A DNA stretch of 64,000 nucleotides, from positions 248,001 to 312,000 of the forward strand of contig NZ_QLUW01000004.1 in assembly GCF_003268025.1 (NCBI RefSeq), written 5' to 3'. Positions 16,499 to 24,488 of the stretch are shown here, piece after piece. Position 1 is the stretch's first letter; each line of letters starts with the position of its first letter. The DNA is from Paenibacillus montanisoli. GTDB taxonomy: Bacteria > Bacillota > Bacilli > Paenibacillales > Paenibacillaceae. The notes below the pieces were generated by a model that saw only the letters and a list, made by a program, of their open reading frames with translations, ran no database searches and was not told the DNA's origin. Both the position numbers and the translations under genes were made by a program.

Positions 16499-18411
16499 TC
16501 ACTCCGTTACCGTAATCTCGCCCTGCATGCTAGGGTGAATCGAGCAATAGTAGGTGTAGGTGCCGGACTCCAGAAATTTGAATTGGTACTGCGCTTTGCT
16601 GAGAATATTGCCGCTCGTAAACGAATCGTTCAAATCGTAAACGGTATGAATCTGCGTGTCGGTATTCGTCCACGTGACGGTCTGCCCCTTCTTGATGGTC
16701 AGCTTCTGAGGGATGAACGCCGCGCCGGTAATCGTCACCGCCAGCGGATCGCCGGATGACGGCTGGCCGCCGGAGCCGGAGCCCGTGCCGGTGCCGCCTG
16801 TACCTTGGCTGCCGCCATCGGACCCTCCTGCGGGGTCTGCGCCCGTGCCGGTGCCGCCTGCTCCGCCGCCAGTGCCGCCGCTCCCCCCGCTTGTGCCGCC
16901 TCCGGCACCGCTGCCCGGATCGCCGGCTCCTCCGCCGGAAGCGCCGCTCCCGCCATGTCCGGCATGGCCGCCTGAGCCGGAGCCGGAGTCGCCCCCGTCC
17001 GGCATGCTCATCATGCTCTTAACGACAATGACACCGGTGGCGGCATTGTAATCCACGCTCGCGCCAAGCTGCTCCGCGACGAAGCGCAGCGGCACCATGA
17101 CCGCCCCGTTCACGTTCTTCGGCGGTGCGTTCAGCGGCAGGAGCTTCGTCCCTGCAAGTGCTTGCTTGCCGTTCACCCACAGCTGGATTTTTTCGCCGCT
17201 CTGCGTCGTATAGATAACCGCCTGCTCCTTCGGCTGCCACTCCACCTTCGCGCCAAGCTGCTCTCCGATAAACCGGAGCGGCACATAGGTCATGCCCTCA
17301 AGCTTCACCGGCGCTTTAGGCATCGTGAGCTTCTCTCCGTTCACCGTTACGGCCTGCTGACCGGCTTTCATTGTGATGTTCATGCTCATGCCCGTCTCGC
17401 CGGAGTCCGTTTCCTTCACATGGATCATCGTATGCAAGCCGCCGGGATAGACGCCGTTGTTCGTGTTGTCTACGATGTTATGGCTGTGCAGCGGAAACAT
17501 GCCGCTCTGGTCGAACTTCACCAATATATCGTACCGCTCCGCGGAGCCGATCAGCAGCGTATCCTTCAGCAAAGGCTGCGGGAGCGGCCGGCCGTCCGAG
17601 GCGATCACCTGAAAATGAAACCCGTGCATATGGAAGCTGTGCGGCTGATAGCCCGAATTAATGATTCGGATCAGCACCGACTCCCCGACCTTTCCTTCGA
17701 TCATCGTTGAAGGATCCTTCTCGGTGTCGGGAAACGCTTTGCCGTTCATCGTCCAGTAAGTCGGGTGAAAATCGGTGCGGTCGTAAGGCTTCCCTTCCTC
17801 GACCGCCTTATGCCAAACCGGATCGATCTCGTTCAGCATCAATACGTAATCCTTATCGTAAGCGGGGCCGCCCGTCCATGCCCGCTTCTCGCCGCCTTTG
17901 GCTTTAACGATCAATGCGCCGTACATCCCCATTTGCAAATGCTCGACCGTGTCGACATGGCAGTGGTAGAAATAGGTGCCGGCATGCGTCGCCGTAAGCT
18001 CTCGCCAACCTGAATAGGTGCCGAAGTATGCGGCACGCCGTCATTTTGCTGATCGGTATCGAGGCCGTGCCAGTGAATCGTATGCGCAACCCGCTTGATC
18101 CCCTTCTTCTTCGCGCCGATGTTCGTCAACGTGACCTCCACCGTATCGCCCTCGTTCACCTCAAGCGTAGGCGACGTATACACCGCGCTTCCCTGCTCGT
18201 TCTTCAAGCTGTAGCCCCAAATGTAAACCGTCTCTCCATCCGGCAGCGTCAAGTACCCGTCCGTCGCATACAGGTGGAACGACTTCACTTCAGGCGCGGC
18301 CGCATCCGCATATCGGACAGGCCTCTGCAGCGACAGCGCCGCGACCAGCATGAGAAGCACGACCAGTCCAGCGATTTCGCGCCGGCGATTTTGCCCATTT
18401 CTTCTCCTCAT
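16499..18411 (-). pseudogene. Multicopper oxidase with copper-amine-oxidase-N-like and plastocyanin domains, frameshifted
   Basis: Two overlapping frames together encode one secreted copper protein. The first (18411 down to about 18000) has a signal peptide and the copper motif HTIHWHG. The frame then breaks near 17990-18010, and the second continues with ATHAGTYFYHCHVDTVEH and QMGMYG (type 1 copper ligands), then HSFHMHG and PLHSHN. After the oxidase come a copper-amine-oxidase N-terminal-like stalk (two VPLRF repeats), a Gly/Ser-rich linker of about 85 residues and a plastocyanin domain (HTVYD, YYCSIHPSM). Comparison with the usual spacing suggests a small out-of-frame deletion. It is either a true pseudogene or a sequencing error. 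Downstream reading is intact to the stop, which argues for a recent event. Confidence 0.85.
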
Positions 18412-18433
18412 CCCATAACGCCTCCCTCAAATA

Positions 18434-18454
18434 GGGGAGCAGCTCCTGCTCCCC
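18434..18454 (-). promoter_or_regulatory. Leader hairpin upstream of the multicopper oxidase
   Basis: GGGGAGCAG and CTGCTCCCC form a perfect nine-base stem with a CTC loop, ending 23 bases upstream of the oxidase ATG. No T tract follows, so it is more likely an operator or an mRNA structure than a terminator. The role is unknown. Confidence 0.4.
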
Positions 18455-18708
18455 TCCAATGAATTCGCCGGTGATCCCTGCTGCATATCTGTAGCGAACG
18501 TTCCAATATGTATCAAACGAACTTATCATATCACGAGACTGATAATTGGAAAAGATAGGGATTTCGTCATAATGCGACACGTGAACGACAGCAAAATGCA
18601 CTATCAACAAAGCAACGCAGTCGAAGCCGCCGCAACCGAAGGTCCTGATTCAGGGCACCGGAGTGGAACTTAATTTCACTGTCGCGAAAGATAGCGGCAA
18701 ATAAGAAG

Positions 18709-18747
18709 AGAAGCCTCGACCCACGGTTGATATGGGACGAGGCTTCT
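18709..18747 (-). terminator. Terminator of the ABC/two-component operon
   Basis: AGAAGCCTCG (18709-18718) and CGAGGCTTCT (18738-18747) form a perfect ten-base stem with a 19-base loop. A T-rich tract follows on the minus strand. It lies about 140 bp beyond the response regulator stop. Confidence 0.65.
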
Positions 18748-18885
18748 TATTATCATTATCGTTTCGGTAACGAACGAACAACCTAGACGTGCTTGTTCGA
18801 GCATGGAGCACGTTATTTCCTCGGAAATACTCTCATTTCTCCTAATCTCCGACAAACCCCTTCTCAGGTTCGTTAACCCCCGCAA

Positions 18886-19485
18886 CTAAATCCAGCCGTT
18901 CCTCTCCGCGATGCCGATCGCGTCGATCCGGTTCTTCGCCTCCAGCTTCTGAATCGCCTCGGACATGTAGTTCCGCACCGTGCCGGCCGACAGGTATAAC
19001 CGTCCCGCAATGTCGCCGGCGGTCAAACCCTCCGCGGCAAGCCTAAGCACCTCCCGCTCGCGTTCGGAGAGCGGATTTTCCGCCTCCCAGAACGAAAGCG
19101 CAAGCTCCGGACTAACGGCACGGCCGCCCTGCCGGACCTTGCGGAGGGCTGCGCCGAGTTCGTCGATCGGGGAATCCTTGAGCAGAAATCCGCTCGCTCC
19201 CGCCTTCATCGCCCGCTGGAAATATCCCGAGCGCGAGAAGGTCGTCAATATCACCACGCGGCACGGATGGCCAAGTTCCTTCAGCTTCTCCGCCACATCG
19301 AGGCCGCTCATCTCCGGCATTTCAATGTCCATGACGCAAATATCAGGCGACAGCTCCAGAATCAGCTCCAACGCCTGCCTCCCGTTTTCCGCCTGGCCGA
19401 TGACCTCGATATCGTCTTCCAAATCCAGCAGGGCGCTCAACGCTCCCCGCAGCATGCCTTGATCTTCCGCTACGATGACCTTCAT
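18886..19485 (-). CDS. NarL/LuxR-family response regulator (DesR/LnrK-like)
   Basis: A 199-residue protein with a receiver domain (acidic pair E7-D8, phosphoacceptor D53 in VMDIEMPEMSG, Lys in LLKDSP) and a C-terminal LuxR helix-turn-helix (LSEREREVLRLAAEGLTAGD, then LYLSAGTVRNYMSEA). Its start overlaps the histidine kinase stop by four bases. It is the last gene of the ATPase-permease-kinase-regulator operon, a layout typical of systems that sense membrane-active compounds and induce their own exporter. The palindrome at 22432-22445 is a plausible binding site. Confidence 0.94.
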   Translation of the reverse strand: MKVIVAEDQGMLRGALSALLDLEDDIEVIGQAENGRQALELILELSPDICVMDIEMPEMSGLDVAEKLKELGHPCRVVILTTFSRSGYFQRAMKAGASGFLLKDSPIDELGAALRKVRQGGRAVSPELALSFWEAENPLSEREREVLRLAAEGLTAGDIAGRLYLSAGTVRNYMSEAIQKLEAKNRIDAIGIAERNGWI

Positions 19486-20645
19486 CCGTTCGGTCCCCTC
19501 CCTTCTTCTGACGCTTTCTCTACGATCGGCACGACAAACGTCAGCTCCGCGCCTCTCCCGACCGATTCCACGGTGAGGGAGCCTTCGATCAGCTCCAGCC
19601 GCTCTCTCATTCCGCGCAGCCCGTTACCGCCTTTACCGGCATCCGGCTGGGAGCCGCCGCCCTCGCCGCTCTTGTAGAGCCCAATGCCATCGTCCGCTAC
19701 GACCAGCTTCAGCCTGCCCGGCTCCCAAGCGAGCCGAACCGTGCATACGTGCGCGCGGCTATGCTTCACAATATTCGTCACCGATTCCCGCAGGCACATC
19801 CCGAGAATGTTATCGATCAGCGGCGACGGCAGCTCCCGTTCGAAGTCGCACTCCTCCCGCTCCAGCACAATGCCCGCCGCGGACAAAATCTGCTTCGCCT
19901 GATCCACTTCATCGCGCAGCTTTACGGCGCTCATCCCCGACACGAGCTCCCGCACCTGACGGAGCGCAGCGCGCGAAGTCGCCTGGATGTCCCGCACCTC
20001 CTGCACGGCCCGCTCCGGGTTCTTCGCAATGAGCTTTTCCGCCAGCTCGCTCTTCAGCGTAATCAACGACAGCGTGTGGCCTAACGTGTCGTGCAAATCC
20101 CTCGATATCCGCTGACGCTCCTCGTTCTTCGATAGCCGCGCGATTTCTTCGTTCGCTAGATTAAGCTTCTGCCTCAACTCCCGAGATCTCCGACCAATCA
20201 CGAACGCGAACGGAATGACGAGCATGACGATCATGGCAGGAATGATCTGCATGAACTTATCTATGTCGGCATACAGATGCCAATACCATACGTCAAATGC
20301 GAACAGCGCCAGAAGTCCGCAAATACCAATCGCCATCTGCTTGCGGCTCGTCAGCATCCCTATGATGGGCACCGGGTAGAAAGCCATTAAAATGGACCCT
20401 GAATCGCTGGCGCAGAACAAACCCACAATCGCCAGCATCCCCAGCACGCAAAACAGCCGCCCTCTTTCGAAACGGTAGCTGTAAACGTAAAGCACGATAA
20501 ACACAAGAATAACGCTCAAGCCCTCGGCAATCCGGGACGGAGGCTCGTCGAATAAATGGTACACCGGGAACACAAGATAAACTAACCAAACCATTGCAAA
20601 AAGGAGAGGCGGACCCACTTGGGGCCGCCAATACGCATGCTTCAT
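19482..20645 (-). CDS. NarL-type sensor histidine kinase (DesK/LnrJ-like)
   Basis: A 387-residue protein with about five membrane helices (residues 12-150), a short coiled linker, and the HisKA_3 box RQRISRDLHDTLGH with phosphorylated H185. The ATPase domain shows CLRESVTNIVKHSRA (N box), VADDGIG and GNGLRGMRERLELI. The near absence of an external loop suggests sensing within the membrane, as for DesK (fluidity) and LnrJ (linearmycin-like polyenes). It lies four bp after the ABC permease and overlaps the response regulator. Confidence 0.94.
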   Translation of the reverse strand: MKHAYWRPQVGPPLLFAMVWLVYLVFPVYHLFDEPPSRIAEGLSVILVFIVLYVYSYRFERGRLFCVLGMLAIVGLFCASDSGSILMAFYPVPIIGMLTSRKQMAIGICGLLALFAFDVWYWHLYADIDKFMQIIPAMIVMLVIPFAFVIGRRSRELRQKLNLANEEIARLSKNEERQRISRDLHDTLGHTLSLITLKSELAEKLIAKNPERAVQEVRDIQATSRAALRQVRELVSGMSAVKLRDEVDQAKQILSAAGIVLEREECDFERELPSPLIDNILGMCLRESVTNIVKHSRAHVCTVRLAWEPGRLKLVVADDGIGLYKSGEGGGSQPDAGKGGNGLRGMRERLELIEGSLTVESVGRGAELTFVVPIVEKASEEGRGPNG

Positions 20646-20649
20646 CCGG

Positions 20650-21423
20650 TTACACCGCTTCCTGCTTCTTCATAATCCAAGTGGAGGCCGCCATCAAGAC
20701 GACGACGTACGCCGCAAGAATGCCGATGCCTTCCCAGCTGAGCGAACCGCCGGCGATCAGGTTCCAAGCGCCTTGACCAAGCCGGTACGTAGGCAGGAGC
20801 TCCGCGATCTTCCGCATCGTTGACGACATCGTTTCAACCGGCATCCATAAGCCGCCGACGACCGATAACCCCATGTAGGTAATCATGCTCAACACTTGCA
20901 CAGCATCGGGATTGCGCATGGTGCCAAACAGCGTACCGAGCGTCATGAAAGATAAACCGCCGAGCCAAATCCACAAACCGCTCTCGATCCAAGCCGACAC
21001 CGGCAAATCGATCCCCTTGCTGATGCCGCCGATCAAGAACATCATCACGACGATAAACAGATTGATAACGGCTTGTGATACGATTTTGGACAAAATATAA
21101 GCCCATGCCGGCAGCGGCGTAATCCGCAGCATGCGGATCCAGCCTTGCGAGCGTTCCCGGGACAAACGGATGCTGAAGGTCGAGAAGCTGGCTCCGATAA
21201 TGCCGTAACAGGTCATGGACATGAGATAGTAGGCGGACCAATTGACGCCGCCTACGATTTCGTTATCGCCAACGATGTTTGAAAACAAGAAGTAGAATAT
21301 AATCGGCATCACGACGGAAAATATGACGAATCTACGATTGCGGGCCGTCCGCAGCAGCTCTGCCTTGCAGTGGGCGATCGTCGCCTTAAGCATCGTTCCA
21401 TTCATTTGTTCATTCACTCCCAT
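20650..21423 (-). CDS. ABC-2 type transporter permease
   Basis: A 257-residue protein with six membrane helices and the ABC-2 wording SFSTFSIRLSRERSQGWIRM between helices. It is the membrane partner of the ATPase encoded just upstream. A second in-frame ATG seven codons in (21405) follows GGGAGTGA and could be the real start. In LnrLMN-like and Yhf-like systems such permeases export membrane-active antibiotics; here there is one permease rather than two, so it probably works as a homodimer. Confidence 0.92.
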   Translation of the reverse strand: MGVNEQMNGTMLKATIAHCKAELLRTARNRRFVIFSVVMPIIFYFLFSNIVGDNEIVGGVNWSAYYLMSMTCYGIIGASFSTFSIRLSRERSQGWIRMLRITPLPAWAYILSKIVSQAVINLFIVVMMFLIGGISKGIDLPVSAWIESGLWIWLGGLSFMTLGTLFGTMRNPDAVQVLSMITYMGLSVVGGLWMPVETMSSTMRKIAELLPTYRLGQGAWNLIAGGSLSWEGIGILAAYVVVLMAASTWIMKKQEAV

Positions 21424-21447
21424 TAGTTTATCCCTACCGCACAGCCG

Positions 21448-22338
21448 TTAATTCGCCTGCTGCACGAGCGCTTGAAAAGCATCCTCCAAGCCGCCGCTTT
21501 GAATTTCAATATCGCGCATATCGAACCGGTTCTCGACCAGCGCTACGATAAGCCGGTCGGTGTCCGTGCTGTACAGCTTTACTCTGCGGCCGCTCCATTC
21601 CACATCCGTCACGCCCGGCAGCGCCAGCAACGCTTCCGTCGTGACTGCCTGACCGGCTACGAACGAGATGACGCGTCCTGTCGTCTCGGCCTTAATCTCG
21701 CTAGGCGTACCGTCGGCAATCAGCTTGCCGTTGTTGATCACGACGATCCGGTCGGCTACGCTGTCCGCTTCCTCCAAGTAGTGAGTCGTGAGCACGATCG
21801 TTTTGCCTCGGCCGGCCATCGCTTTTACCGTATCCCAGAACAGCTGCCGCGAAGTCACGTCCATGCCGACGGTCGGTTCGTCGAGAAAAATCACGTCCGG
21901 ATCGCCGGCAAGCGCGAGAGCGAAGCCCAGCCGTCGCTGCTGTCCGCCGGAAAGCGCGGTAGCAAATTTGTTTTTCTCCGCCTTCAGGTTCGATACTTTC
22001 AGCAAATAATCAAGCGGCAGCGGCTTCTTATAATAGCTGCGGAACAAATCGATGGTCTCGCCGACCTTCAACCCGTCAATGACGCTCACATCCTGCAGCA
22101 TCGCGCCGATCCGGTCGCGCACCCGCTGATCGCGGGGATCGCCGCCGAGCAGCTTTACCGTTCCTTTCGTCGGCTGGTGCATGCCAAGAATCATGGAAAC
22201 CGTCGTTGTCTTGCCGGCCCCGTTCGGACCGAGCAGCGCCACGACCGTTCCTTCCGCAATGGATAACGTCAAATCGTCGACAGCCTTCTTCTCTTTATAA
22301 ACCTTGCTGACGCCATTTAGCTGTATCGCTGCTTTCAC
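21448..22338 (-). CDS. ABC transporter ATP-binding protein (drug-export type)
   Basis: About 296 residues. Walker A is GPNGAGKTTT, the signature is LSGGQQRRLGFALA, Walker B is VIFLDEPTVGMD and the H-loop is TTHYLEEAD; a C-terminal extension follows, as in the DrrA-like family. A GTG at 22350 overlaps its own ribosome binding site, so the GTG at 22338, eight bases after AGGAGTGA, is chosen. It is the first gene of a four-gene operon with the permease, kinase and regulator. Confidence 0.93.
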   Translation of the reverse strand: MKAAIQLNGVSKVYKEKKAVDDLTLSIAEGTVVALLGPNGAGKTTTVSMILGMHQPTKGTVKLLGGDPRDQRVRDRIGAMLQDVSVIDGLKVGETIDLFRSYYKKPLPLDYLLKVSNLKAEKNKFATALSGGQQRRLGFALALAGDPDVIFLDEPTVGMDVTSRQLFWDTVKAMAGRGKTIVLTTHYLEEADSVADRIVVINNGKLIADGTPSEIKAETTGRVISFVAGQAVTTEALLALPGVTDVEWSGRRVKLYSTDTDRLIVALVENRFDMRDIEIQSGGLEDAFQALVQQAN

Positions 22339-22431
22339 TGTTTCGCTCACTCCTCATATCGGCTTTCTTTGATGTCCTTAGCATACGAAATCCGCGGCTC
22401 GGCGGTAAGGCATGAATGTAATAGGATTCAT

Positions 22432-22445
22432 ATGACAACTGTCAT
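22432..22445. promoter_or_regulatory. Palindromic operator candidate for the NarL-type regulator
   Basis: ATGACAACTGTCAT: arms ATGACA and TGTCAT are perfect inverted repeats around AC. It lies about 90 bp upstream of the ATPase start, where an activator site for this operon would be expected. Dyads of the form ATGAC-n-GTCAT suit DesR-like regulators; binding is inferred. Confidence 0.5.
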
Positions 22446-22470
22446 GCGTTGATTTCCCGTAATAAACATA

Positions 22471-22580
22471 TTGATTTTCAATTGGGCAGAGGGTATAATA
22501 GTGAACGTTGTATCAAGTGTAACCTCTGGTTTTTTCCTCGAATCGTAGTGATTACCCTCCCAGATCACCACATTTTTTTT
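22471..22580 (+). ncRNA. Candidate small RNA: orphan promoter plus terminator
   Basis: A good vegetative promoter reads to the right: TTGATT (22471-22476), 17-base spacer, TATAAT (22494-22499). No gene follows. About 40 bases after the expected start, GTAGTGAT (22545-22552) pairs with ATCACCAC (22564-22571), one mismatch, then eight T residues (22573-22580), an intrinsic terminator. The product would be about 75 nt with a C-rich loop (ACCCTCCC) complementary to ribosome binding sites, as in several Gram-positive sRNAs. The remainder of 22351-22803 shows nothing else beyond the operator and the next terminator. Confidence 0.4.
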
Positions 22581-22767
22581 CCTTTTAATGAAACGGCTGC
22601 TTGAAGGAACACGGATTCACACTGGCGCGGTCGAGGAACCGCAAGGACGTTAGAGAGGTTAGGGCTTTCGTTGCTTTCGTGCATAGTTTATTTATGAAAG
22701 TAGGAAGACATTAGCGGTTACGCTTATCATAGATGCGGCGCACAGCATAGCGCGCGCACATACAAAA

Positions 22768-22796
22768 GACCCCCGCTTCGGGTTGAAGCGGGGGTC
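22768..22796 (-). terminator. Terminator of the EamA transporter gene
   Basis: A perfect 12-base stem, GACCCCCGCTTC and GAAGCGGGGGTC, with a five-base loop, followed by TTTTG on the minus strand. Confidence 0.85.
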
Positions 22797-22803
22797 GTCC
22801 AAT

Positions 22804-23733
22804 TTATGCTGACTTTTTTCGGCTGAAGGAGGCTTGGCTTTCTTTCTTCTCAAAACTAATCCACACCAGCCCCGCAATCATAAACACTGTACCTCCAAGC
22901 TGCCAGCCGCTTACTTGCTCATCGAAGAAGAAGTATCCCGCCGCGACCGCCGATGCCGGAACGACATAACGGAAGAAATTCGCCCGTGCCGCGCCGATGC
23001 GGAACATGCTCGCGTTCCAAACGATGAACGCAAAGATCGTGCAGATCAGGACATTATACATAATGCTCGCATAAGAGCCGAATGACAGCGAGCTCCATTC
23101 GACCTTGCTCCACGTGCCTAGCGTGAACGGAAACATGAACAACACGCCGAAGGCGATGTACCATGTGCTGACCCTTAGCGCCGAGTAGGTTTTCATCAAT
23201 GGTATGCAGGCAAGGTTATAAAGCGCGCCTATGATGCTTACGCCAAGCGCCAGGAGATTGCCGATCATGTTCTCCGAAGAGAGATCGAAGCCCTCCGCCC
23301 CGCCCAGAATAATCAGGCAAACGCCAGCCATCGCGGCGGCTCCGCCGACCACTAGCCGCGATGTCATCCGCTCCCGCATGAACAAGGGGCCAAACAGCGC
23401 CGCGAAGATCGGCCAAGGCGCGACGTTAAGCAATGAAGCGTTCGCCAGCGTCGTATATTTGATCGAGTACAGCACCGCGATTTCCAAGCCCGTCACGCCG
23501 ACGAGTCCAATCGCAGCCAGCTGCAGAGCGGCTTTAACCGGTATGCGGATGCTGCCTTCTTTCAGGTACAGCAGCAAAAAGAAGATCGGCATCGAGATGG
23601 AGAAACGCAAGAACGCGAACAATATCGGGTCGAACGTCTCCATCGCTTTGCGCGACACGCCAAAATTAGCTCCCCAGAGCGCGGCAACAAGTACGAGCCC
23701 GAGGTAATAGATCCATTTTCGTTCCTGCTTCAT
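22804..23733 (-). CDS. EamA/DMT-superfamily transporter
   Basis: About 309 residues with ten predicted membrane helices in two EamA halves (about 1-145 and 150-300). Wording such as ALWGANFGVSRKAM and FLRFSISMPIFFLL is typical of the RhaT/YdcZ-like DMT family. It is a plasma-membrane carrier for amino acids, nucleosides or other metabolites; the substrate cannot be predicted. The ATG at 23733 follows GGGGAT at good spacing and is preferred over the one six codons earlier. Monocistronic, with its own terminator. Confidence 0.9.
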   Translation of the reverse strand: MKQERKWIYYLGLVLVAALWGANFGVSRKAMETFDPILFAFLRFSISMPIFFLLLYLKEGSIRIPVKAALQLAAIGLVGVTGLEIAVLYSIKYTTLANASLLNVAPWPIFAALFGPLFMRERMTSRLVVGGAAAMAGVCLIILGGAEGFDLSSENMIGNLLALGVSIIGALYNLACIPLMKTYSALRVSTWYIAFGVLFMFPFTLGTWSKVEWSSLSFGSYASIMYNVLICTIFAFIVWNASMFRIGAARANFFRYVVPASAVAAGYFFFDEQVSGWQLGGTVFMIAGLVWISFEKKESQASFSRKKSA

Positions 23734-23823
23734 CCTATATCTGATCCCCATTTCTCATTTGTGCAATTTCCACTCCCAACAGTTTGACGGATTCCCTCCG
23801 GTTTTTCAATATACAAAAAATAA

Positions 23824-23851
23824 ATCGGCACTCCTGAAACGGAGCACCGAT
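23824..23851 (-). terminator. Terminator of the DUF2269 gene
   Basis: ATCGGCACTCC (23824-23834) pairs with GGAGCACCGAT (23841-23851) with two mismatched positions that become G-U wobbles in the minus-strand RNA, followed by a T-rich tract. Confidence 0.7.
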
Positions 23852-23859
23852 CGATGCAA

Positions 23860-24318
23860 TCAATAAAACGGCTTCAGCACCATGAAGATAAACAGCAGTG
23901 TTCCCATCGCCGTAGCCCCGTAGTAGAGCTTGTTGGCTTTGTTCAACAAACGGATCTGATCGTCCGGTACTGCCTGGTCGGCACTGATCTTCTTCGTATC
24001 CTCGAGCAGCTTGCCGAGCTGCTTTGTCACCGGAGCGGCAAATCCGATCACAAGCACCTGAATCGCGATGTAGAGCGCCAGCGATCCGAGAATCCAGAAG
24101 CTGACGAACTCCCAGCCGTCCGCAAAGACAAGAATGAGACCCGTAATGACCGCGAGCGATCCCCCGATCTTCGGAAACAGCTCCAGCTTGCTGCCCAGCT
24201 TAAATGCAGAGCGAAGCTCGCCGATGTTGTCTTTCCTGCCGAATAGCGTGTGGATGAAAAACGTTGGGCCTACCCCAATGATGGCTGACATGACGTGAAT
24301 GAGAACTAGCCACTTCAT
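23860..24318 (-). CDS. DUF2269 family membrane protein
   Basis: About 152 residues with four membrane helices (starting LVLIHVMSAIIGVGPTFF and ending GATAMGTLLFIFMVL). The helix pattern and length match the DUF2269 family of small bacterial membrane proteins with unknown role. The GTG at 24330 lies within the ribosome binding site AGAGGTGA of the better ATG at 24318. No operon partner. Confidence 0.85.
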   Translation of the reverse strand: MKWLVLIHVMSAIIGVGPTFFIHTLFGRKDNIGELRSAFKLGSKLELFPKIGGSLAVITGLILVFADGWEFVSFWILGSLALYIAIQVLVIGFAAPVTKQLGKLLEDTKKISADQAVPDDQIRLLNKANKLYYGATAMGTLLFIFMVLKPFY

Positions 24319-24437
24319 TCCTGAAATCACCTCTCATCTGGTTTCGGGAAAATTGTCCTATGTATGGAACAACATGTATGGTACCATGTGTCCACTTACA
24401 GCTAGCTTACGACCGTCTTACACCGAAAAGACTCAAG

Positions 24438-24460
24438 CCCCAGTCGAGTTTCGACTGGGG
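24438..24460 (-). terminator. Terminator after the tandem-repeat protein gene
   Basis: CCCCAGTCGA and TCGACTGGGG, a perfect ten-base stem with a GTT loop. T-rich flanks on both sides (strong on the plus side, weaker on the minus side) make it possibly bidirectional. Confidence 0.7.
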
Positions 24461-24488
24461 TTTTGGTTTTATTATTCAACTTCGAAAC

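Larger units (their letters stand above)
18412..18885. other. Gene-free stretch upstream of the oxidase
   Basis: About 470 bp between two minus-strand units. It holds a hairpin in the oxidase leader, the terminator of the two-component operon and, on the plus strand at about 18580-18703, a short open frame ending in ELNFTVAKDSGK without a start codon. That frame could be a gene remnant or chance. Nothing else is recognised. Confidence 0.5.

Noticed and set aside
18290-18610. 106-codon open frame on the minus strand upstream of the oxidase
   Set aside because: It overlaps the signal peptide region of the oxidase in another frame, has no good ribosome binding site and no recognisable domain.
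18580-18703. Short plus-strand frame ending ELNFTVAKDSGK
   Set aside because: No start codon and stops close upstream; possible remnant but too short to assign.
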